Positions 51,001 to 57,784 of a DNA stretch of 64,000 nt are shown one piece after another (positions within the stretch are counted from its first letter, which is position 1; every line of letters begins with the position of its first letter). The position numbers and the translations under genes were made by a program. Below the pieces are notes generated by a model, which saw only the letters and a program-made list of their open reading frames with translations, did not search any database and had not been told where the DNA came from. Source of the stretch: Pararhizobium polonicum (GTDB lineage Bacteria > Pseudomonadota > Alphaproteobacteria > Rhizobiales > Rhizobiaceae); contig NZ_LGLV01000013.1 of the NCBI RefSeq assembly GCF_001687365.1, positions 62,001 through 126,000 on the forward strand, in the 5' to 3' direction.

Positions 51001-52862
51001 TCTTCCAGCATCGGTCCGGTCTTGTCGAGATTGAGCACATGTCCGTCGCGGTGGATCAGCTCCATATCGTGCAGGACGACAAGGCGCTGCCCGCCCTTGG
51101 CATCCGTCACGCCGATATCGTGGGTCTGCTCGCTGATCACCCGGAAGCCGAGATTTTCGAGCAGCGGAACGCGATGCGACAGGGACACCGGCTCGCCGGC
51201 ATGGAAAATCTTCAGCTCCAGCGATTCCGGGCCCTTGCCGCGCTTCTGGTAGAAGGCGATCCGGATCCGGTCTGTCGCGGAGCAGGCGGCGATATCGTCG
51301 AGATCGGCATAGGCTTCAGTGGGTGTGAATGCGGCCTGATAGGCTTCGTTGACGCTGATGGCGACGCCGTCATGGCGGGCAAGCAGGTTGAACCGGTCGA
51401 TCCAGCGGGTGACGATATCGCGCACGGCGTCTTCCAGCTTTGCCTGCGGCACACGCGGCGTCTTGCCGCCCGATCGTCCGATGATGAAATGCACGCGCGC
51501 CAGGCCACCTTCCGGAAAGGCGGGGTAATAGGCCGAGACGCGGCCGTCATAGACGGTTTTCAGATAGAGGCCGATCTTCTCGCGCACGTCGGAATCATAT
51601 TGTTCGCGCGGCACGTAGACGATGACGGAGACGAAACGATCGAAATGGTCGATGCGCGGCAGAACCCGGATTCGCGGCCGGTCGGCCAGTTCGTTGATCT
51701 GCTCGCAGAAGGTTGCCAGAAGGCCGACATCGATCTGGAACAGGTCGTCGCGCGGGTAGGATTCCAGCGTATTGGTCAGCATCTTGCCGGAATGGCTCTG
51801 CGGATCGAAGCCGAAATGATCGACGATCTTCTCCACCTTGAAGCGCAAAAGCGGAATGTCCGCCGCCGGCCTTGTATAGGCGCTGAAGGTGAACAGGCCG
51901 ACGATGCGCAGCTCGCCGGTGACATTGCCCGCTTCGTCGAACCGCTTGATGCCGATGTAATCCATATAGGCGCGGCGGTGCACCACGGATTTGACATTGG
52001 CCTTGGTGACGATCAGCAGATCCGGTCCGTCGAGGAAGGCGAGGATTTCCGGCGTCGTCAGCACGGCGTCCTTGCCCTGGCGCAGCACGCGCACGTCGGG
52101 ATTGGAGAGAAGACCGAGGCCGCGGCCCCTGCCGCGCTCGACCACGGCGTTGTCGCCCTTGCCGGAATAGGTGTATTCGCGCATGCCGAGGAAGGTGAAA
52201 TTGTTGTCGCGCAGCCAGCGCAGGAAGGCCAGCGCCTCGTCGCGGTCGCCCTTCTTGCGGCTGGGCGCGTGGTTTTCCAGCTCGCTCATCGCCTGGTCGA
52301 GCAGAACCGTCATCTGGCTCCAGTCGCCGACGGTCTGGTGAACCTGCGCGAGGACCTTGCCGACCCGCTCCTTCAGGTCTTCGGCTTCCGCCGATGTCAG
52401 CCTGGAGAGATGGATCTGGATATGGCTGATCCGGTTTTCGGGATCGCTTTTTTCTTCCGGGTCGAAGATCTTAGCCGGCTTGCCGGGCACAAGTACCAGA
52501 ATGGGATGCACGGCAAGATGAATGTCGCGATGGGTGCTGGTCACCTCGCCCATGATCGAATCGTAGAGAAACGGCATGTTGCGGTCGGTCACCGACAGGA
52601 TCGAAACGTCGGTATCATTCGGTGCGATGCCATCGACGGATTCGACGGATATCACCGGCCGGTCGCTTTCGCTGTGGCTGATCTCCTTCAGCGCGTGAGC
52701 GGCGGTCAGCGCCAGCATCGCCGGCGTATAGGCATCGAGATCGTCATGGCTGGCGCGGCGGAAAAGGATCTCGGGGGAGAGCATCTTCAAGCCAAGCTCC
52801 TTGGCGGCTTCGCTCACCGCTTCGAAATGCCTGTCCTTTTTCGGATTGTATTTGGCGCCCAT
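48075..52862 (-). CDS. Large NAD-specific glutamate dehydrogenase (180-kDa type)
   Basis: A 1595-residue protein of the large NAD-GDH family, oxidising glutamate to 2-oxoglutarate and ammonia. The N-terminal third carries ACT-like regulatory regions. The catalytic part begins about residue 740 with [20 protein letters not shown], then [12 protein letters not shown] with the catalytic Lys. [17 protein letters not shown] and [20 protein letters not shown] follow, with a long C-terminal helical region. The start at 52862 has GGGAG 9 nt upstream; a TTG six codons earlier is less likely. In relatives it is used for catabolic glutamate use and is allosterically controlled. Confidence 0.94.
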   Translation of the reverse strand: [1595 protein letters not shown]

Positions 52863-53148
52863 GACCGTCTCTCCCTGCAATCACCAATTCGGCCGAACCT
52901 AACAGAAGAATGGGCGTTGGCGATTGTTTTTGTGGCCGTTTTTCGTTTGGTTTGATCAAATTCGGAATGGATTCATGAAAATTTCAGCGAAAATTGGCCG
53001 ATTTTGGAATTAAATCGGTTATATTCGTTTATTCTGCCCTGCTTATCGATGTGGCGGAAAAAGGCACTTTTTGATCTTTTGGCAGCCGCAGTTGACAGCG
53101 GCATGACTGTCGGGCGATCTGGGCTGTCGAAACAGCGGAAAATCATCC
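52863..53148. promoter_or_regulatory. Divergent AT-rich region between NAD-GDH and pdxY
   Basis: This 286-bp gap is AT-rich for most of 52915-53040. An inverted repeat CCGATTT (52998-53004)/AAATCGG (53012-53018) with a 7-nt spacer could be an operator for either gene. No small gene is convincing. Confidence 0.45.
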
Positions 53149-54024
53149 ATGTCCGAGCCTGCCCCCGGCGCCGTCATCGTCATTTCAAGCCATGTGATTC
53201 GCGGGTCCGTCGGCAATCGTGCCGCGGTGTTTGCGCTCGAGACACTGGGCTATCCGGTCTGGGCCGTGCCGACGGTCATCCTGCCGTGGCATCCGGGGCA
53301 TGGGCCATCGACGCGGGTGACGGTCGGCGAGGCCGATTTCAACAGCCTGATCGACGATCTCATCCGCGCACCGTGGACGGGCGAAGTCCGCGCGGTTTTA
53401 TCCGGCTATCTCGGCGCCGCCCATCAGGCCGAAGGCGTTGCGCGGCTGGTCGAGGCGCTGCGGCAGAAAAACCCCGATCTTTTCTATGCCTGCGATCCGG
53501 TGATGGGCGATGCCGGCGGCCTTTATGTGCCGGAGGCCACCGCGATTGCGATGCGCGACCGGCTGTTGCCGCTCGCCTCGCTTGCCACGCCCAACCGGTT
53601 CGAGCTGTCCTGGCTCTGCGGCGCGGCGCTCGACAGCAATGCCGCCATTCTCGAAGCCGCCCTGTCGCTCGGACCGGCGCGCATGCTGGTGACCTCGGCC
53701 ATCCCGATGATGCATGGCAGCATCGGCAATCTCTATCTGTCCGGCAATCACGCGCTTCTTGCCGAGCATCGGCTGATCGACAATCCGCCCAACGGCACCG
53801 GTGATCTTCTGGCGGCGCTGTTCGTCGCGCGGCTTCTGGAAGGGTTGAACGAGGAGCGGGCGTTGCAATTGGCAACGGCGAGCGTCTTCGAGATCATCGC
53901 CCGCACCGGCAAGCGCGGTGCCGATGAACTGACGCTGGAGCGCGACGCATCGAGCCTGGCGACGCCGATGGCCATGGTCCAGATGCGCCGGCTGATGCAC
54001 CCCAGCCAGAAGCGACGATCCTGA
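53149..54024 (+). CDS. pdxY: Pyridoxal kinase PdxY
   Basis: A 291-residue ribokinase-fold kinase phosphorylating pyridoxal (salvage of vitamin B6). Family motifs: VIVISSHVIRGSVGNRAAVF at the N-terminus, VPTVILPWHPGHGPSTRV, FYACDPVMGDAGGLYV and LATPNRFELSWLCG. The anion-hole/catalytic motif is NPPNGTGDLLAALFVARLL, where Asp is the base. Members usually have GTGD at this point, as here. It stands alone, divergent from the NAD-GDH gene. Together with YggS at 32753 it contributes to PLP homeostasis, although the two are not linked. Confidence 0.92.
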   Translation: MSEPAPGAVIVISSHVIRGSVGNRAAVFALETLGYPVWAVPTVILPWHPGHGPSTRVTVGEADFNSLIDDLIRAPWTGEVRAVLSGYLGAAHQAEGVARLVEALRQKNPDLFYACDPVMGDAGGLYVPEATAIAMRDRLLPLASLATPNRFELSWLCGAALDSNAAILEAALSLGPARMLVTSAIPMMHGSIGNLYLSGNHALLAEHRLIDNPPNGTGDLLAALFVARLLEGLNEERALQLATASVFEIIARTGKRGADELTLERDASSLATPMAMVQMRRLMHPSQKRRS

Positions 54025-54253
54025 TCCTGATGCGGATCCTGTGCGGCACCGCATATCCTGCTTGCCACCCCCTGCCTTCAGCGCATAAACCGTTTGGCAT
54101 TACGCAACAGGGATGAGTTCTTCACGGATGTCACCGGCGGCGCGGGCTGCCGTAAATTTGCATGCGCGCAGCTTGCAAAGGCTGTATGCCCTGACCGGCG
54201 GCCATGCCAATGTACATCTCAACTGTCTTAAATAGTCGGAGTCATCGAGCACC

Positions 54254-54895
54254 ATGCAGCGTTTTCCGGACCATTTGCTGAACGGCTACAACAATTTCAT
54301 GAGCGGGCGCTTCAACGAGCAGCAGCAGCGCTACAAGGCCCTGGCTGAAAAAGGCCAGCAGCCGCATACCCTCGTCATTGCCTGTTGCGACAGCCGGTCG
54401 GCGCCGGAAACGATCTTCGACAGCGGTCCGGGTGAGCTTTTCGTCGTGCGCAACGTCGCCAACATGATGCCGCCCTATGAGCCGGATGGACATTATCACT
54501 CGACTTCGGCGGCGCTGGAGTTTGCAGTCCAGGTCTTGAAGGTGCGTGATATCGTCGTCATGGGTCACGGCCGCTGCGGCGGCATCAAGGCGGCACTCGA
54601 TCTCGATGCCGAGCCGCTGTCGCCGGGCGATTTCATTGGCCGCTGGATGCACCTGCTGAAGCCGGCCGCCGAGCAGATCCAGAGCAACGACATCATGACC
54701 CCCGGCGAGCGCCAGCGGGCGCTGGAGCGGGTCTCGATCCGCAATTCCATCGCCAACCTGCGCACCTTCCCCTGCGTTCAGATCCTCGAACAGCGCGGCA
54801 AGCTGCAGCTGCACGGGGCCTGGTTCGACATTTCGAGCGGCGAGCTCTGGGTGATGGACGCCAAGACCGGCGATTTTGCCCGCCCGGGCATGTGA
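54254..54895 (+). CDS. Beta-class carbonic anhydrase
   Basis: A 213-residue zinc enzyme interconverting CO2 and bicarbonate in the cytosol. Zinc ligands are visible in VIACCDSRSAPE (Cys of CDSR, with the Asp-Arg dyad) and in VVMGHGRCGGIKAAL (His and Cys). The segment GELFVVRNVANMMPPYEPDG follows the first motif as usual. The C-terminal part has RVSIRNSIANLRTFPCVQ and GAWFDISSGELWVMD. Length fits the plant-type beta class. It is monocistronic by position. Confidence 0.95.
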   Translation: MQRFPDHLLNGYNNFMSGRFNEQQQRYKALAEKGQQPHTLVIACCDSRSAPETIFDSGPGELFVVRNVANMMPPYEPDGHYHSTSAALEFAVQVLKVRDIVVMGHGRCGGIKAALDLDAEPLSPGDFIGRWMHLLKPAAEQIQSNDIMTPGERQRALERVSIRNSIANLRTFPCVQILEQRGKLQLHGAWFDISSGELWVMDAKTGDFARPGM

Positions 54896-55020
54896 TTTTT
54901 CCCGGGAGTTGCGTGGGACGTTTGGCTGGCTTGATTTTGACCGGCGGACTGGACGCGAAGTCTGAAGCCAACTCAACACTCAAAAGTCGGCTTTTGTCTC
55001 CAGCCGTCCCCCTCACCCTC

Positions 55021-55052
55021 CGTCATCCTCGGGCTTTGACCCGAGGATCCAT
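55021..55052 (+). repeat. REP-like hairpin element, third unit
   Basis: ATCCTCGGG (55025-55033) pairs with CCCGAGGAT (55040-55048) around CTTTGA. Except for a one-base longer loop it equals the inverted unit at 46569-46598, flanks (GTCAT...CCAT) included. Confidence 0.8.
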
Positions 55053-55247
55053 CCCACCGGACGTCCGCGGTAAAGAAACTCAGCAATGGAATTGCCCTCA
55101 GCCCTTGAGCGACCGCCGCTGGATCCGCGCCTCAAGCGCAAGGATAGCTGAGAATGAGGCTAACGCCCCTCGCCAGCGTCGATCCCCCCTTGAAGGGAGA
55201 TGTCGGTATGGCCGACTGAGGCGGCGGAACGCGAGGGCGTTCAAAAC

Positions 55248-55284
55248 ATAAAAAATCCGCAGCCCGTTTCCGGACTGCGGATGA
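55248..55284 (-). terminator. Terminator after mltB-like gene
   Basis: ATCCGCAG (55255-55262) pairs with CTGCGGAT (55275-55282). Leftward reading gives T6 (complement of 55250-55256). Confidence 0.88.
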
Positions 55285-55309
55285 TTGAGTTCCCGACAGT
55301 ACGATCGTA

Positions 55310-56131
55310 TCAGCCGCCGTCGATTTCCGCGCCGATGATGGCGATCGCCTGCTGGTAGACGCTGGCGGCGTTCCAGCCCTGGATCGCGGCGAAATTGGTC
55401 TGGCCGGGCTGATAGCCGCCGCCGGCGCTCCAGCCGTGACCGCGCAGGAAGTTGGCGGTCGAGGCAAGCGCGTCGGCCTTGGAGCGGACCATGTCGATAT
55501 GGCCGTTGCCGTCGCCGTCGACGCCGAATTTCAGGACGTTGGCCGGCAGGAACTGCGTCTGGCCGATTTCGCCGTGCGCCGCGCCGCGGGCGTCGGGGCT
55601 CAGGTCGCCGCGCTGGACGAGCGTGAGGGCCGCATAGAGCTGATTGGTGAAATAATCGGAACGGCGGCAGTCGAAGGCGAGCGTCGAGACGGCGGACAAT
55701 GTGTGTTCCTTGCCCATGAAGCTGCCGAAGCCGGTCTCCATGCCCCAGATCGCGATGATCGGGCCGGCCGGAACGCCGTAGCGGCTTTCGATCGACTTGA
55801 AGAGCGCGGCGTTCTGCGCCTTCATCTTCTTGCCGCGTGAAATGATCGTCTGGCCACCGCGCTTCTGCATGAACTGGTTGAGCGACAGCTTGAAGCTCTT
55901 CTGGCCGCGGTCGGCGCTGATGGTCGCCTTGTTGTACCTGACATTGGCGAAGGCCTTGTTGAGCACGGCCGGGCTGATGCCACGGCCAGCCGCCTCGCCC
56001 TTGAAGGCCTCGACCCAGGCGTCAAAGCCCGCCGATGTGTTGCTGCATTGCGCGGCCGATGCGGCTGCGGGAAAGATCGCCGCTGCAACGATTGCTGTGA
56101 AACCTGCCAGTACGCACTTCACCTTGTGCAT
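55310..56131 (-). CDS. MltB-family lytic murein transglycosylase
   Basis: A 273-residue secreted transglycosylase that cleaves peptidoglycan glycan strands in the periplasm. The signal peptide is FTAIVAAAIFPAAASAAQC, and the Cys near residue 29 has no clear lipobox. The domain spans about 35-270: GISPAVLNKAFANV, ESRYGVPAGPIIAIWGMETG with the catalytic Glu, FGSFMGKEHTLSAVSTLAFD, and the GEIGQTQFLPANVLKFGVDG segment with the second conserved motif. It is shorter than full MltB (about 360) because the C-terminal peptidoglycan-binding domain is absent. A strong terminator follows. Confidence 0.9.
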   Translation of the reverse strand: MHKVKCVLAGFTAIVAAAIFPAAASAAQCSNTSAGFDAWVEAFKGEAAGRGISPAVLNKAFANVRYNKATISADRGQKSFKLSLNQFMQKRGGQTIISRGKKMKAQNAALFKSIESRYGVPAGPIIAIWGMETGFGSFMGKEHTLSAVSTLAFDCRRSDYFTNQLYAALTLVQRGDLSPDARGAAHGEIGQTQFLPANVLKFGVDGDGNGHIDMVRSKADALASTANFLRGHGWSAGGGYQPGQTNFAAIQGWNAASVYQQAIAIIGAEIDGG

Positions 56132-56229
56132 GAAAAAACCCCGTGATCGCCCGAATCCAAAATCGCTGTCCGCAAAATGCCAGTCTTTGCGGGTTCTGTC
56201 ACGATGTTACCACAGCATTCGGAAGATCG

Positions 56230-56245
56230 TGTTTCACGTGAATCC
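56230..56245. other. parS-like site 6 (variant, upstream of mltB-like gene)
   Basis: TGTTTCACGTGAATCC differs from consensus at positions 14 and 16. Read on the other strand it is GGATTCACGTGAAACA, so it too holds a GATTC (GANTC) site. It is about 30 kb from parA. Confidence 0.6.
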
Positions 56246-56285
56246 TCCCAAATGACGTGCATTATCGTCGCAGATCGCTCCCATA

Positions 56286-56330
56286 AAGAAGCCCCGCATA
56301 CCGTTTAACGGATCATGCGAGGCTTTTATT
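56286..56330 (-). terminator. Terminator after asd
   Basis: AAGCCCCGCAT (56289-56299) pairs with ATGCGAGGCTT (56315-56325) with one mismatch. An inner CCGTT/AACGG helix (56301-56305/56307-56311) extends it. A T-rich tail follows leftward. Confidence 0.75.
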
Positions 56331-56353
56331 GTTTAAAACTTTATATTTCCTGA

Positions 56354-57388
56354 TCAGGCAGCCTGTTTCTTCGCCTTGATCAGGCCGCGATTGACGAGAA
56401 GCTCGGCAATCTGGATGGCGTTGAGGGCGGCACCCTTGCGCAGGTTGTCGGAAACGACCCAGATATTGAGGCCGTTCTCGACGGTTGCGTCTTCGCGGAT
56501 ACGCGAGATGTAGGTCGCATCCTCGCCGGCGCTTTCGTAAGGCGTGATGTAGCCGCCGTTCTCATGCTTGTCGATGACGAGGCAACCCGGTGCTTCGCGC
56601 AGGATGTCGCGGGCCTGATCGGCGGAAATCTCGTTTTCGAATTCGATGTTGATGGCTTCCGAATGGCCGATGAAGACCGGAACGCGCACGGCCGTGCAGG
56701 TCAGCTTGATCTTCGGATCAAGGATCTTTTTGGTTTCGGCCATCACCTTCCACTCTTCCTTCGTATAGCCGTCTTCCATGAACACATCGATGTGCGGGAT
56801 GACGTTGAAGGCGATGCGCTTGGTGAACTTCTTGCTCTCCATCGGATCGGCGACGAACACGGCGCGGGTCTGGTTGAACAGCTCGTCCATGCCGTCCTTG
56901 CCGGCGCCGGAGACCGACTGGTAGGTGGCGACGACGACGCGCTTGATGTTGGCGAAGTCATGCAGCGGCTTCAGCGCGACAACGAGCTGGGCGGTCGAGC
57001 AATTCGGATTGGCGATGATGTTGCGGCGTGTGAACATCGAAATCGCATCCGGGTTTACTTCCGGAACGATCAGCGGCACGTCCTGATCGTAGCGCCAGGC
57101 CGACGAGTTGTCGATGACGACGCAGCCCTGCGCGCCGATCTTCGGCGACCACTTGAGCGACACGGCGCCGCCGGCCGACATCAGGCAGATGTCGGTATCG
57201 GAGAAATCGTAGTTCTCGAGGTTCTTGACCTTCAGCGTCTTGTCGCCGAAGGAGACTTCCGTGCCCTGGCTGCGGGCAGAGGCCAGCGCCACGACTTCAT
57301 CGGCCGGAAAGCCGCGTTCGGAAAGGATGTTGAGCATTTCGCGTCCGACATTTCCGGTCGCGCCTGCGATGGCAATCTTGAAACCCAT
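56354..57388 (-). CDS. asd: Aspartate-semialdehyde dehydrogenase
   Basis: A 344-residue NADP-dependent Asd, reducing aspartyl phosphate to the semialdehyde for lysine/diaminopimelate, threonine and methionine synthesis. The cofactor motif is KIAIAGATGNVGREMLNIL at the N-terminus. The catalytic Cys is in NIIANPNCSTAQLVVAL (about residue 130). VVATYQSVSGAGKDGMDEL follows, and the active-site His is in VPVFIGHSEAINIEFE. Length matches. It is a single-gene unit with a terminator. Confidence 0.96.
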   Translation of the reverse strand: MGFKIAIAGATGNVGREMLNILSERGFPADEVVALASARSQGTEVSFGDKTLKVKNLENYDFSDTDICLMSAGGAVSLKWSPKIGAQGCVVIDNSSAWRYDQDVPLIVPEVNPDAISMFTRRNIIANPNCSTAQLVVALKPLHDFANIKRVVVATYQSVSGAGKDGMDELFNQTRAVFVADPMESKKFTKRIAFNVIPHIDVFMEDGYTKEEWKVMAETKKILDPKIKLTCTAVRVPVFIGHSEAINIEFENEISADQARDILREAPGCLVIDKHENGGYITPYESAGEDATYISRIREDATVENGLNIWVVSDNLRKGAALNAIQIAELLVNRGLIKAKKQAA

Positions 57389-57500
57389 TGTCTTTGCTCT
57401 CTTTCTGTCTCTCCGCGGGCTTTGGGGAGAAACCCGCCGGCCAAAGGCGCGGGCTTCAGGTCCCCGGCCTAACCGGGGAGAGAGCGGTGGGCCAGAGACG

Positions 57501-57620
57501 TCAGACGGTTTTCGTCGTCGTTTTGGCCGTAGTTTTGGAAGATATCGAGAAAGAACGAACCTGCCCGGCAGCGAATGCCGGGGCGATCAGCGCAGCGATG
57601 GAATAACCAAAACGGTGCAT
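57501..57620 (-). CDS. Possible small secreted or membrane peptide (39 residues)
   Basis: A leftward frame runs from ATG at 57620 to TGA at 57501. It begins MHRFGYSIAALIAPAFAAGQ, which looks like a short signal peptide with an Ala-x-Ala cleavage point, followed by a Ser/Thr/Lys-rich tail ending KTTTKTV. AAGGAA lies 9 nt upstream of the ATG. It is small enough to arise by chance in GC-rich DNA. The start signal, hydrophobic core and basic tail are the only support. Confidence 0.3.
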   Translation of the reverse strand: MHRFGYSIAALIAPAFAAGQVRSFSISSKTTAKTTTKTV

Positions 57621-57707
57621 GGCGCGGTTCCTTTTCCGCTGCTGCTCATACGCGCTTTTGGCATGGAGTCAATACAAAGCTGCGAAAAGCCGATCCTTAA
57701 ACGCGAA

Positions 57708-57725
57708 GTGTCACGCCGATGTCAT
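57708..57725 (+). promoter_or_regulatory. PHO box upstream of alkaline phosphatase
   Basis: GTGTCAC (57708-57714), a 4-bp spacer and ATGTCAT (57719-57725) match the PhoB-binding direct repeat (CTGTCAT-N4-CTGTCAT) with the exact 11-bp period, 60 bp before the start codon. This places the gene in the phosphate-starvation regulon; the assignment is by pattern only. Confidence 0.75.
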
Positions 57726-57784
57726 GACCAGTGACTATTGCCGGAGCCAGCCAATCCGAAAGCAATCCCAAAAAGGAGGTTCCC

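Larger units (their letters stand above)
54896..55309. other. Intergenic region with REP-like unit and a second repeat-like segment
   Basis: This 414-bp stretch has no convincing gene. It contains a REP-like hairpin (55021-55052), a CCCTTGAAGGGAGATGTCGG-type segment (55188-55207) resembling short palindromic intergenic elements seen in rhizobia, and the terminator of the next leftward gene. Confidence 0.6.
57389..57784. other. Intergenic region between asd and alkaline phosphatase
   Basis: This 396-bp gap contains the asd promoter, a possible 39-codon leftward small gene (57501-57620) and the PHO box of the phosphatase gene (57708-57725). No RNA gene is recognised. Confidence 0.55.

Noticed and set aside
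50010..52955. 981-codon rightward open frame
   Set aside because: Antisense shadow of the large glutamate dehydrogenase gene.
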